DNA of 64,000 nucleotides from Brevibacillus brevis (GCF_022026395.1 NZ_CP041767.1:3876501-3940500), one strand, 5' to 3'. Shown: positions 37,476 to 45,797, numbered from the stretch's first letter. Made by a program: numbers and translations. Notes: generated from the letters alone by a model not told the origin.

Positions 37476-37688
37476 CTATTCCAAAACGACAATGATATCG
37501 CCATCATTGACAAAATCGCCAATATTCGCTTTAACTTCCACAACCTTGCCTGATGCTTGAGCCTGTACAGGAACTTCCATTTTCATCGATTCCAGTACAA
37601 GGACATCTTGTCCTTCATTGATCTCGTCACCTGGCTGCACCAGAACATTAATAACGGTTCCTGCCATATTGGCTGCTACTTGTTTCAT
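37476..37688 (-). CDS. yngHB: Biotin/lipoyl carrier protein (YngHB-like)
   Basis: A stand-alone biotin carboxyl carrier of 70 residues with the biotinylation motif ESMKMEVPV; the lysine carries biotin. It shuttles carboxyl groups between the biotin carboxylase encoded upstream and the carboxyltransferase encoded downstream. AGGAGAG precedes the ATG. Small separate carriers of this kind are typical of the B. subtilis yng operon. Confidence 0.93.
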   Translation of the reverse strand: MKQVAANMAGTVINVLVQPGDEINEGQDVLVLESMKMEVPVQAQASGKVVEVKANIGDFVNDGDIIVVLE

Positions 37689-37719
37689 GGATGGATCTCT
37701 CCTTTACATATCATGGATA

Positions 37720-39075
37720 TTAGCGTTTTTCCGTGCTTGACGCAGTTCCGCGCTCAGTAACAAACCATGTTGTATAGTTACCTGCTCGGAATTGTTCATT
37801 CTGTAATACTTCTTGCAAAAACGGAATGTTCGTTTTAATGCCAGTAATCAGAAAATGATCCATAGCCTTCTGCGCCTGCTGTACAGCCTCTTCTCTTGTC
37901 GCTCCAGAGACAATGACCTTTGCAATCATCGGGTCGTAAAAAGGAGTCACCTGTGTACCTGTCTCTACCCCATCATCAATTCTTACATCTTCAAATGCAG
38001 GTGGCTGGTACAACGTAATCGTCCCTGGCGATGGCAGGAAGGTGACAGGGTCTTCCGCATAGACACGCAGCTCAATCGCGTGGCGCAGAGCCTTGACGTC
38101 CTCTTGCTTGATCGACAGCGGGTGACCATCGGCAATGTCCAGTTGGAGCGACACGAGGTCAATGCCCGTCATTTCTTCCGTCACGGGATGCTCCACTTGC
38201 AAGCGTGTATTCATTTCCAAGAAGTAAAAGTTTTTCTGTTCATCTACGATAAATTCAACCGTTCCTACACCTGAGTAGCCCACTGCTTTCGCTGCGGTAA
38301 CCGCTGCATTGCACAAAAGCTCTCTTGTTGCTGTGTCCAAAAAGGGCGACGGGCTTTCCTCGAGCACCTTTTGATGTCTGCGCTGTATGGAGCATTCCCG
38401 TTCTAATAAGTGGATGACGTTTCCATGTTGATCAGCAACGACCTGCACTTCGATGTGGTGCGGACGTTCCACGTATTTCTCCATGTACATCGCATCGTTT
38501 CCAAAATACGCTTTTGCCCGACCTTTCGCCGATTGGTAGGCTTGACGCAGTTCGGCCTCTTCTCGGCAAATGTGCATCCCGATTCCTCCGCCGCCAGCAC
38601 TTGCCTTGAGCATCACGGGATATCCAATGGACATCGCGATGACAGCTGCTTCATCTGGAGAATCGATAGCCTGTTCACACCCCGGAACTACCGGCACTCC
38701 CGCAGCCTCCATCATACGGCGGGCAGTCAGCTTGTCACCCATTTGCCCGATGACCTCGGGGGTTGGCCCAATGAATAGAAGACCCTCCTCCAGAACACGG
38801 CGGGCAAAAGCTTCGTTTTCTGACAAAAGACCGTAGCCTGGGTGAATGGCATCGGCACCGGTGCTTTTCGCTGCTGCAAGAATAGCCTCTACGTTCAGGT
38901 AGCTGTGCGGAACGGGCGGTGGACCAATATGGACTGACTCATCTGCTTCACGTACAAACGGCAGATCCTTGTCTGCATCCGAATAGACAGCAACCGTAGC
39001 CACTCCTCTTGCCTTGCATGTACGGATAATTCGTCTGGCAATTTCACCACGGTTTGCGATTAATACCTTTTTCAT
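37720..39075 (-). CDS. yngH: Acetyl/propionyl/methylcrotonyl-CoA carboxylase biotin carboxylase subunit (YngH-like)
   Basis: ATP-grasp enzyme of 451 residues that carboxylates biotin. Motifs are KVLIANRGEIARRIIRTC, IHPGYGLLSENEAFA, the glycine-rich loop LKASAGGGGIGM and the catalytic FLEMNTRLQVEHPVTEEMTGIDLV. It is the first gene of the five-gene leucine operon, with a cre-like site and a SigE-like promoter upstream. The AMP-ligase and acyl-CoA dehydrogenase of the B. subtilis yng operon are not in this window next to it. Confidence 0.93.
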   Translation of the reverse strand: MKKVLIANRGEIARRIIRTCKARGVATVAVYSDADKDLPFVREADESVHIGPPPVPHSYLNVEAILAAAKSTGADAIHPGYGLLSENEAFARRVLEEGLLFIGPTPEVIGQMGDKLTARRMMEAAGVPVVPGCEQAIDSPDEAAVIAMSIGYPVMLKASAGGGGIGMHICREEAELRQAYQSAKGRAKAYFGNDAMYMEKYVERPHHIEVQVVADQHGNVIHLLERECSIQRRHQKVLEESPSPFLDTATRELLCNAAVTAAKAVGYSGVGTVEFIVDEQKNFYFLEMNTRLQVEHPVTEEMTGIDLVSLQLDIADGHPLSIKQEDVKALRHAIELRVYAEDPVTFLPSPGTITLYQPPAFEDVRIDDGVETGTQVTPFYDPMIAKVIVSGATREEAVQQAQKAMDHFLITGIKTNIPFLQEVLQNEQFRAGNYTTWFVTERGTASSTEKR

Positions 39076-39109
39076 GGCAACGCTCCCCTCTTTGACAAAC
39101 CGACTACAA

Positions 39110-39125
39110 CCGTAAGCGCTTCCAA
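39110..39125 (-). promoter_or_regulatory. Candidate catabolite-responsive element (CcpA site)
   Basis: The minus strand reads TTGGAAGCGCTTACGG, matching the consensus WTGNAARCGNWWWCAW at every position except the last two. It lies about 35 bases upstream of the biotin-carboxylase start and downstream of the predicted promoter, a roadblock position suited to repression by glucose. Confidence 0.6.
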
Positions 39126-39138
39126 ATTGTTTGCCTGG

Positions 39139-39165
39139 TTTGTATCATGTGATGCTACTTTCTAT
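39139..39165 (-). promoter_or_regulatory. Candidate SigE promoter of the leucine operon
   Basis: On the minus strand ATA (39163-39165), 16 bases, then GATACAAA (39139-39146) resembles the SigE pattern ATA-N16-CATACAnT. The B. subtilis yng and mmg operons are SigE-dependent, so the context agrees, but the match is partial. Confidence 0.45.
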
Positions 39166-39352
39166 TTTGCCACGAGAATGATCATAGTTCTAGGATGAAA
39201 TTTTAAATTTTTCCAAGGAAGCGAAATCATTTCCTGACAATCCCTCTATATAAAAAAAGAAAAACACTTCGGAAAAGCCTAACATCGTGTATAATAAAGG
39301 GGCGGGGCCAAAAGGTGGCCAAGGCAAAGAGCTGTGAGAGGAGTGGCTAACC

Positions 39353-39820
39353 ATGTTTGAAGTAAGACGTTTGCAAATCAACTATAAGACACTGGAGGAA
39401 TTCCAGAAGTTTCGCGAATTTGGCCTGGAGGAGCTTTCTATGAAGGAAGACCTGGAGGCGAACATCGTGGAAAATGATTCGGAATCTCCATTTTACGGTA
39501 TTTATGACAACGATCTTCTGGTAGCACGTATGAGCCTCTACAAAATTGACGGGAAATACGACCGTTACTTCCAACCTGCGCAAGACTATTACGAGCTGTG
39601 GAAGCTTGAGGTCCTGCCTGACTACCGCGGCAAAGATTACGGAACAGCTTTGGTTAACCACGCGAAGAGCTTTGGAGCTCCTATTAAAACCAACTCCCGC
39701 TGCCGCGCAGACGATTTTTGGTTGAAAATGGGCTTCACGCCTGTGAAGTACAACCTCATGCGTGATCGTGGTGAAAACCCGTACGTATGGTTGCCAGAGA
39801 GCGTAGAGCTGCAAGACTAG
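39353..39820 (+). CDS. ylbP: GNAT N-acetyltransferase YlbP
   Basis: A 155-residue GNAT-fold protein closely matching B. subtilis YlbP. The acetyl-CoA loop is represented by EVLPDYRGKDYGTALVNHAKSF. The acceptor substrate is unknown. GAGAGGAG precedes the ATG and a TATAAT at 39289 probably belongs to its promoter. It converges on the rsfA-like gene. Confidence 0.88.
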   Translation: MFEVRRLQINYKTLEEFQKFREFGLEELSMKEDLEANIVENDSESPFYGIYDNDLLVARMSLYKIDGKYDRYFQPAQDYYELWKLEVLPDYRGKDYGTALVNHAKSFGAPIKTNSRCRADDFWLKMGFTPVKYNLMRDRGENPYVWLPESVELQD

Positions 39821-39861
39821 CTCCCTCTTTACTAACATGAATGACAGATGAATGCGCAAAC

Positions 39862-39894
39862 AAAAAGAAGCGGATCAATCACCGCTTCTTTTTT
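39862..39894. terminator. Shared terminator between ylbP and the rsfA-like gene
   Basis: GAAGCGG and CCGCTTC flank an eight-base loop. A run of six T follows on the plus strand and TTTTTG on the minus strand. Confidence 0.85.
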
Positions 39895-39906
39895 CATACC
39901 TAGCGC

Positions 39907-40548
39907 TTATTTTTCCACGCGCTCTAAATTTCCGTTTTCATCCATTTTGAAGATCGCTTTGTTGGAATCTTCTTCCTGTAAAAAAGCAAGCTTGCGTGCA
40001 CGTTCCATAATCTGTACCAACGCACGGTAATCATCATTGACACCCTGAACCTGATCCAGCTCTTTTCTAGCGCGTTCGTGGGCTTCTTTCAATTCTTTTA
40101 ACTCCAACTCTTTTCCTTCCAACTCTTGTTCCAATTGTCGCAAGCGACGAGTCATTTCCTTTTGATTGACGAGCATGCGAATGACTGCTTCAATCTGCTG
40201 CTCCTCTACATCCGCGTACTTTTGCACCTCTGCTATTGGTGTCTCAGAACGTTTTGTATGCAACGTGACGACCTCGACCTCTGCCACCACAGGGGGCGGT
40301 GCTTGAATCCTCCCGAGCTTTTTCAATTGCTGCCTCTGGCTTTTCGCAATCGAAATGGCCGCATCGTACCGTTTACGTACGCAACTGTTCCAGCGGAAGC
40401 CGCACGCAGCTGCTGTCCTTCCCAACCTTTGACCCACTTCTTCAAATGCAGCAAGCTGTGTGCCGCCTTCGCGTATGTGGCGCAAGGTGACTTCCGCCAA
40501 CACTAGATCGTCATCTTCGGTCCATGCGTCTTGTCTGGAAGCTACCAT
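39907..40548 (-). CDS. RsfA/YlbO-family (Myb-like) prespore transcription regulator
   Basis: A 213-residue protein with an N-terminal Myb/SANT-like DNA-binding domain (about residues 8-60, AWTEDDDLVLAEVTLRHIREGGTQL) and a long coiled coil (about 110-185). RsfA modulates SigF-dependent genes in the forespore of B. subtilis, and YlbO is its paralogue next to ylbP, so this is the YlbO position. A weak SigG-like promoter (GTTTA-N18-CATACTT) lies about 90 bases upstream. GGAGGG precedes the ATG. Confidence 0.85.
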   Translation of the reverse strand: MVASRQDAWTEDDDLVLAEVTLRHIREGGTQLAAFEEVGQRLGRTAAACGFRWNSCVRKRYDAAISIAKSQRQQLKKLGRIQAPPPVVAEVEVVTLHTKRSETPIAEVQKYADVEEQQIEAVIRMLVNQKEMTRRLRQLEQELEGKELELKELKEAHERARKELDQVQGVNDDYRALVQIMERARKLAFLQEEDSNKAIFKMDENGNLERVEK

Positions 40549-40682
40549 ATGAGTCCCTCCCGTTACCTTTAAAAAGGATGATGTAATTCATCCTATGCTT
40601 TTCCCTACTCTTGTAGAATCGCTTTCTACTAGAAAAAGTATGTCCAAGCAAATAAATGTTTAAACGGAAAGGTCTACATCGA

Positions 40683-41450
40683 TCAGGACATTGGGCGCTT
40701 TGTCAGGAAGCTTTCCACTACGGAGACGTGCTCAGGGCTACCCCATAGATGCGCACATTGACTCACTTCACGCCGGATTCGTTCTTCTTGCGGAATACCC
40801 ATACGCTTCCACCGCAGGATCTGCATGTACGCTTCAATGCCAGCTAGTGGCTGGGCAGCGATTTTTCGAGCGAAACGATATACTTCCTCCTGGAGCTTCT
40901 CTTCCGTGTATACCTCGTCAACAAAACCGTAGGACTTGGCTTCCTCTGCACGCAATCTGTCACCAGTCAACAGGAGAGCGAGTGCTTTTGACTCTGGCAG
41001 CAAGTCCAACAGCCGACTTCCCCCACCCCAGCCTGTCGTAATATGCATACTGATTTGTACAAAACCGAACGTCGCCCGGTCACTGGCAAAACGAAAATGA
41101 CACGCGCCCGCAAACTCACAGCCACCTCCGACCGCGGCACCGTTAATCATGGCAATCACCGGTTTGGAATACTGATCAATGGCGGACAAAAGCCCCGTCA
41201 CTTTGCTGAGCAAAGGATGCGCCTGTTCAAAGCCACGAGCTGCAATAAACTGATTCAAATCGCCTCCGGAAACAAAGCTTCTGCCCGTCCCCGTCACAAT
41301 CAGAACCTTCACCCGAGGATCGGCTTGGCAGTCTTGCAGGACCTGATGCAGTTCGTCAACCAGCTCCACGCTGATGGCATTATGTACATGCGGTCGATTT
41401 AATGTGATCGTGGCAATACCGTCCTGTTTTTGCAAAAGCAAGGTCTCCAT
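40683..41450 (-). CDS. Enoyl-CoA hydratase/isomerase family protein
   Basis: A second crotonase-fold protein, 255 residues from ATG 41450 (METLLLQKQDGI), which follows GAGGTGGGAG. It has VTGTGRSFVSGGDLNQF and INGAAVGGGCEFAGACHFRFAS. The usual catalytic glutamate region reads QISMHITTGWGGGSRLLDLLP, which does not preserve both hydratase glutamates, so the reaction may differ (isomerase, hydrolase or decarboxylase type). It is not part of the leucine operon. Confidence 0.83.
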   Translation of the reverse strand: METLLLQKQDGIATITLNRPHVHNAISVELVDELHQVLQDCQADPRVKVLIVTGTGRSFVSGGDLNQFIAARGFEQAHPLLSKVTGLLSAIDQYSKPVIAMINGAAVGGGCEFAGACHFRFASDRATFGFVQISMHITTGWGGGSRLLDLLPESKALALLLTGDRLRAEEAKSYGFVDEVYTEEKLQEEVYRFARKIAAQPLAGIEAYMQILRWKRMGIPQEERIRREVSQCAHLWGSPEHVSVVESFLTKRPMS

Positions 41451-41504
41451 AAGAACTCCCACCTCTTTATCAGCTTGTGGCTTTATTTTACCTTTCGATG
41501 GACA

Positions 41505-41536
41505 AACAAAAAAGAGGAGGTCTTTCCCCCCTCTTC
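41505..41536 (-). terminator. Terminator after the Spx/MgsR gene
   Basis: On the minus strand AAGAGG-GG and CC-CCTCTT pair around a short loop and are followed by six T. Confidence 0.75.
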
Positions 41537-41537
41537 A

Positions 41538-41915
41538 TTAGGACAACAGATTTTTCATGGCGGAAGAATTGAATCCGACAATCAGGTTTTCACCGTCAGT
41601 CAGGATCGGACGCTTCAAAAGCTGAGGCTCTTCGCTAAGCATTTCGAGCAGTTCCTTCACCGACATATCATTAATATCGACATCCAGGTTTTTAAAACGC
41701 TGACTTCTCGTCGACAAGATTTCATCCAAGCCATTTGAAGTCATTTTGATAATATCCAGCAGTTCTTCTGCTGTCGGTGGATTTTTGAACAAGTGACGCT
41801 CTTCGTAATTCACTCCGTTTTCTGCCAGCCATGCCTTCGCTTTGCGACAGGATGTGCAGCTAGGATAAGTGAAAAACGTTAATTTTTGTGTTTGTGTACG
41901 TTCAGCAACGGCCAT
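41538..41915 (-). CDS. Spx/MgsR-family transcriptional regulator
   Basis: ArsC-fold protein of 125 residues that would bind RNA polymerase alpha and respond to thiol stress through the CxxC switch (Cys20-Thr-Ser-Cys23 in TYPSCTSCRKAKAWL). STRSQRFKNL and LLKRPIL are family motifs. The C-terminus stops soon after FNSSAMKNLL and lacks the tail of canonical Spx, and yqgY lies nearby, so MgsR (YqgZ) is the better guess. GGAGGGG precedes the ATG. Confidence 0.85.
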   Translation of the reverse strand: MAVAERTQTQKLTFFTYPSCTSCRKAKAWLAENGVNYEERHLFKNPPTAEELLDIIKMTSNGLDEILSTRSQRFKNLDVDINDMSVKELLEMLSEEPQLLKRPILTDGENLIVGFNSSAMKNLLS

Positions 41916-42161
41916 TGGTTACCCCTCCATCTCATCTATTACGCATGATTTCATCTATAAAAGTCTTACGATTTGCAGTTCTTGATGTTTGGTTCAGGCT
42001 CTTACAAAAAGTTAGCCAATAAAATTTCTTTCCTTACTTTGGATTTTAATGCTTCATTAACACTATGTCAATAGTAGTTAATTTAAAAACTAGATGAAAA
42101 TTCGTGTGATATCCTGTTGTAGCACACTGCTACCTTAACAAGTAACACAAAATGGGATACA

Positions 42162-42335
42162 CTTATGAAGATTGTTCAAAAAGTTGTCTTTTGATCACGA
42201 AGGAGTCCTGAAAGTTGGGTAACATCGAAAGAGGCGTTCACCTTCAAAGTCCGGTGCTCATGTAGGTCCCCTACACTCACCACTTTCTCGGTGCTGAAAA
42301 GACGACTTTTAGAATTTGATCTTATGGAAATTGTT
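42162..42335. repeat. 159-base element bounded by inverted repeats and near-identical direct repeats (MITE-like)
   Basis: AAAAGTTGTCTTTT (42179-42192) and AAAAGACGACTTTT (42297-42310) are inverted copies that can form a 14-pair stem with one G-U. Inside is a nested hairpin, GGTG...TGTAGG-TCC-CCTACA...CACC (42253-42281). Outside, CTTATGAAGATTGTT (42162-42176) and CTTATGGAAATTGTT (42321-42335) are direct repeats matching at 13 of 15 bases, exactly 159 bases apart. No coding frame is evident. A non-autonomous transposed element is the simplest reading. The remainder of the 438-base gap 41,916-42,354 holds A+T-rich DNA with nothing else I can support. Confidence 0.6.
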
Positions 42336-42354
42336 TTGAGAAAGGGGTATCGGC

Positions 42355-43053
42355 ATGGACCACGATGCGCAAAAGTTAACCAGTGCTTTAGCTGACCCCA
42401 CCCGTTTTTCCATTTACCAATTTGTCGCCTACAGTAAAGATCCCATCACGGTTCAGGATATAGCTGATCACTTCTCTATCCATCCAAATGTGGCACGCTT
42501 GCATTTGACCAAGCTGGAAGACGTGAATTTACTCACTGCTGTTACAGACAAAAGCGGTAAGGGAGGACGTCCCAGTCGGTTGTACTCACTTTCTGAACAG
42601 GTTGTGAGTCTGCAATTCCCACCTCGTGACTATCAGTTGTTGGCCGATATCGCGATTGAAAGCCTCCTATCGCTCGGCGAGGCTGGCGAAGCCGCTCTCA
42701 TTAAAATGGGACATCGCATTGGAACAGAGATGGCAAAACGGGCGGTTGTCCAAAGCGGAATCAATTTAGAAACAGCCTCTATGGAAGAAAAATTGGACCT
42801 GGTCCATCGGATTGTCGTGGCCCAGGGATTGAAACCAGACATCGAAGCAATGGATGAAGGAAAGCTGCGTTTTCGCGTGAATAATTGCACCTTCTCTGAC
42901 AGCGCAAAAAAATATCCGAATGCCGTATGCCAGATGCACAACGCTCTCTTGATGGGAATATTCGAAACGTACTTGGGGAACATTGAGTTACGTGAGGATG
43001 ATTCCAAAATTCGCGGTTGCCAATCCTGCAACTATACGGTGATTCAGTATTAG
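42355..43053 (+). CDS. Winged-helix transcriptional regulator with four C-terminal cysteines (SufR-like)
   Basis: A 232-residue regulator. The N-terminal ArsR/DeoR-type winged helix spans about residues 5-80 (ALADPTRFSIYQFVAYSKDPITVQDIADHF, GKGGRPSRLYSLS). The C-terminal part ends with Cys178, Cys192, Cys222 and Cys225 (NNCTF, AVCQMH, GCQSCNYTV), plus His195. This arrangement resembles SufR, which senses iron-sulfur status, so an Fe-S or metal cofactor is plausible but unproven. GAAAGGGG precedes the ATG. The target genes are unknown. Confidence 0.75.
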   Translation: MDHDAQKLTSALADPTRFSIYQFVAYSKDPITVQDIADHFSIHPNVARLHLTKLEDVNLLTAVTDKSGKGGRPSRLYSLSEQVVSLQFPPRDYQLLADIAIESLLSLGEAGEAALIKMGHRIGTEMAKRAVVQSGINLETASMEEKLDLVHRIVVAQGLKPDIEAMDEGKLRFRVNNCTFSDSAKKYPNAVCQMHNALLMGIFETYLGNIELREDDSKIRGCQSCNYTVIQY

Positions 43054-43109
43054 CACCGCAAGTCCAGTCTCTCCCCCTCGGGTGACAATAATCCGACATA
43101 CCTTTATCG

Positions 43110-43138
43110 TTTACACGTGTTCACCTGTCCTATATAAT
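43110..43138 (+). promoter_or_regulatory. SigA promoter of yqgY
   Basis: TTTACA (43110-43115), 17 bases, TATAAT (43133-43138), about 50 bases upstream of the gene. Confidence 0.75.
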
Positions 43139-43190
43139 GGGGGAGGAATCTTGTAAATCTTACCGTTCGAGGCAAAAAGGGGGGACAAAA

Positions 43191-43457
43191 ATGGATCGTA
43201 TGTATCGCGTTCTTGGTTTCTGGACCATTGTGATCGCGTTGATGGCGTTTTGGGGAGAATTGTACCCGATGGCGCTCATCTTCTTCAGTTTGACTGCTTT
43301 CTTCGTAGCATTGAGCTACATGAATCTGACTGAACGAGTATACTTAAACATTTTCTTCGGCTTCATGTTCCTGTCTTTTGTTGGATTCACGTATTACACG
43401 TTCTTCGTGATGCCTGTTGGCCCACAAGAGCACGCTTTGCTACAATTGATTATGTAA
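43191..43457 (+). CDS. yqgY: DUF2626 small membrane protein YqgY
   Basis: An 88-residue protein with three hydrophobic segments (VLGFWTIVIALMAFWG, MALIFFSLTAFFVAL, IFFGFMFLSFVGFTYYTFFV). It matches YqgY/DUF2626 of Bacillales; function is unknown. The ATG at 43191 follows AAAAGGGGGG by a few bases. In B. subtilis it is adjacent to mgsR (yqgZ) and yqgX, and relatives of both are in this window. Confidence 0.85.
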   Translation: MDRMYRVLGFWTIVIALMAFWGELYPMALIFFSLTAFFVALSYMNLTERVYLNIFFGFMFLSFVGFTYYTFFVMPVGPQEHALLQLIM

Positions 43458-43488
43458 AAAAAGATGCTCGCCATGAGCATCTTTTTTT
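43456..43488. terminator. Shared terminator of yqgY and the methyltransferase gene
   Basis: AAAGATGCTC and GAGCATCTTT form a ten-pair stem with a five-base loop; T runs follow on both strands. Confidence 0.9.
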
Positions 43489-43504
43489 GTGTTCCCTTCT
43501 TCTT

Positions 43505-44602
43505 TTACTCCCGGATGCCTTTTCCTTGGACCATAACCCAAAAACGCCCACCCAAGCCAGCAGGATCGATCAACTGCTGAATAGCCCGATTCCGTTTCAT
43601 CGCAACGCTCGTGAAAGGGTCTGTATCCATATGCGCGACCGCTTTATGAAGCAAGCCATTGCGCATCAAAAACCGATCCTGCCTCATATAGTCCATTTCC
43701 CGTAAACCAGCCTTTTCTCCATACTCTTGCCACGCAGAAAAATTCACATGTGTCGTCAAGTCTTGTTCGCCAATGTTGATATACGGATTCGTATGCGCCC
43801 GATGACGATGATAGCACATCAGTGTTCCGTTTTTTCTACTGGGATGGTAAAGCTCCTCTTGCAGATCACCGTAATCAATCGTAATGACGAACCCTTTTTT
43901 CAAGAGGGAGGAAACTTCTTGTGCCGCTTGCTCCATCGCCAAGTTTATCTCGATCCGCATGCCGATCGGCAGCTTCAAGTTCAGCCCTAGCACATATTCT
44001 CCTAGCGCTGGTGTCATCTCTCCCAGACACTCTTCCAACCCGTCCTCGGCAGCACGCACCCACACTTCCTGCCAGCCGAATTTGGTTTTTTCTACAATAT
44101 GTACCGGAAATGCGTCCAGCCATTCATTCGAAAAAATAACCCCTTCTATTTTTTCATGCTTGGCAGCTTCCTTCACGGAAGAATACCAACGCTTCGGACC
44201 CTCGTGCCACTCGAGTGCCTCCTGCTGCACTTTCCGGTGATACGGACTCGCTTCTATCAAAATGACCGTCAACTCTTTGTATACCGCTGGCTTGCATTCG
44301 CGGATACGCTCCAGCATGTGACGGCAGACAGCCCCGGTTCCACCACCAATCTCCACGAGAACAGGCGAAGTAATATCCGCCTCCTCCCATAATGCCAAAA
44401 CAGCATCCGCGATTGTTTCCGCAAAGACGGGATGCACCGATGCGCTCGTATAAAAATCTCCCGTTTTGCCTACTTTGGGTTGTTCAACCATATAATATCC
44501 ATGAGTATCGTGGTATAGGGCCAACTCCATAAAGCGCGCGAACGTAATCGCTTTTCCTGGTTGGTTTTCTATTTCCTCGCGAATCAGTTCGATCATCGTC
44601 AT
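43505..44602 (-). CDS. MidA/NDUFAF7-family SAM-dependent methyltransferase (DUF185)
   Basis: A 365-residue methyltransferase. The SAM site includes VLVEIGGGTGAVCRHML, and the family motifs are YHDTHGYYMVEQPKVGKTGDFYTSASVHPVF, GVIFSNEWLDAFPVHIV and FVITIDYG. The eukaryotic relative methylates an arginine of a complex I subunit; the bacterial substrate is unknown. AGGAGAAG precedes the ATG. Confidence 0.87.
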   Translation of the reverse strand: MTMIELIREEIENQPGKAITFARFMELALYHDTHGYYMVEQPKVGKTGDFYTSASVHPVFAETIADAVLALWEEADITSPVLVEIGGGTGAVCRHMLERIRECKPAVYKELTVILIEASPYHRKVQQEALEWHEGPKRWYSSVKEAAKHEKIEGVIFSNEWLDAFPVHIVEKTKFGWQEVWVRAAEDGLEECLGEMTPALGEYVLGLNLKLPIGMRIEINLAMEQAAQEVSSLLKKGFVITIDYGDLQEELYHPSRKNGTLMCYHRHRAHTNPYINIGEQDLTTHVNFSAWQEYGEKAGLREMDYMRQDRFLMRNGLLHKAVAHMDTDPFTSVAMKRNRAIQQLIDPAGLGGRFWVMVQGKGIRE

Positions 44603-44695
44603 AAGCTCTTCTCCTGCTATCCAAATTCAACTAGATAAGGCTATAATACGAAAAGAAGCATACAATATGGAAAGGCAAAAGCAAAAGGTGAAATC

Positions 44696-45769
44696 ATGCG
44701 CAAATTTCTTCTCGTCTTGTTCCTGTTTGTATGTCCACTAACGGTATTCGCACAGGAAGAGCCCGCTACCCCTTTGGAGCAGCTTATCCTGCAGCAGCAT
44801 TTTACACAAAAAGAGCTGGAGCGAACCCTCACCTTACTAAAGGAAGAAGAGACGCGGACATACGGGGAAATCGCTCAAATGGATCTCGACTTGCAACGGC
44901 AAAAGCTAGTGATGGAAGCCACACAACGTCGTGCCGGCGAAGTAGCGCGTGCCTATTACATGGGCGAGCGTACTAATCTTCTGACGTTACTATTAAATGC
45001 GGAAAATTTCAATCAGTTCTTATTGATGTACGACTTCTACGAGATCTTGTACGAGCGTGACATGTCTCGACTAGAGTCCTATCATACTGAGCGCACCAAG
45101 CTCACCGCGATGCAAACCGACAAAAAGAATCGATTGGAACAACTTCAGACGCTACGAAAAAAATACGAGCTTCAATTGTCAGAGATGCTCGCCGTTGCCG
45201 CTGAAAAAGAAAAGAATGTACAAAAGCTGGATGACCCGACCGTTGTGGAATCCATGATGAATCACTTGATTTTAGACTGGGAAAAACGTGGTTTGCCCGC
45301 ATTCCAGACCTTCTTCGGAATGCTCGCGCAGGTCATGGTTCAGGTTCCCGAGTTGGCGACGCCCGATCGAATTCAGTCAGAAGGTCTTCTTAAGCATACG
45401 CTAACCATTAACCAGACTGACTTCAACAATTTTTTGATAGAGAAAGATGCGTTGTTTAAACAATCGCATTTCTCCTTTGAGGATAACAAGCTGACCGTAG
45501 AAGGCACGTATGATCAGATGGAGCTCAAGCTCGTTGGTAACTATGAGCTCGTCTCTCCTACCCATCTCAAATTCCACATTACCGAGCTGTACTTTGACGG
45601 CTTTGCCTTGCCTCAATCGACCGTAGAGGAAATGGAGGAAGCGTACGATCTAGGATTTTATCCGGAGCTGATCTCCCCCAATATCCAAGTGCAGGGCATC
45701 ACGCTGATGGACGAAGAATTAAAACTCCAGCTACAATTCAATCTTCCCTTTGGATTCGGAAAGAAGTAA
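44696..45769 (+). CDS. Secreted coiled-coil protein with PcsB/CwlO-like N-terminal domain
   Basis: A 357-residue exported protein. A signal peptide (MRKFLLVLFLFVCPLTVFA) precedes a long coiled-coil region (about residues 25-190). Within it, VARAYYMGERTNLLTLLLNAENFNQFLLMYDFYEILYERD-type sequence closely resembles the regulatory domain of PcsB and CwlO, which the FtsEX complex activates. No NlpC/P60 or other hydrolase follows; residues 200-355 form a beta-rich domain I do not recognise. A role as hydrolase activator or adaptor is speculation. It stands alone on the plus strand. Confidence 0.7.
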   Translation: MRKFLLVLFLFVCPLTVFAQEEPATPLEQLILQQHFTQKELERTLTLLKEEETRTYGEIAQMDLDLQRQKLVMEATQRRAGEVARAYYMGERTNLLTLLLNAENFNQFLLMYDFYEILYERDMSRLESYHTERTKLTAMQTDKKNRLEQLQTLRKKYELQLSEMLAVAAEKEKNVQKLDDPTVVESMMNHLILDWEKRGLPAFQTFFGMLAQVMVQVPELATPDRIQSEGLLKHTLTINQTDFNNFLIEKDALFKQSHFSFEDNKLTVEGTYDQMELKLVGNYELVSPTHLKFHITELYFDGFALPQSTVEEMEEAYDLGFYPELISPNIQVQGITLMDEELKLQLQFNLPFGFGKK

Positions 45770-45797
45770 AGCCAGCTATTCATTAGCTGGCTTTTTT
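45768..45797. terminator. Shared terminator between the coiled-coil protein and CapA genes
   Basis: AAAGCCAGCT and AGCTGGCTTT form a ten-pair stem with a seven-base loop and a T run on the plus strand. Confidence 0.88.
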
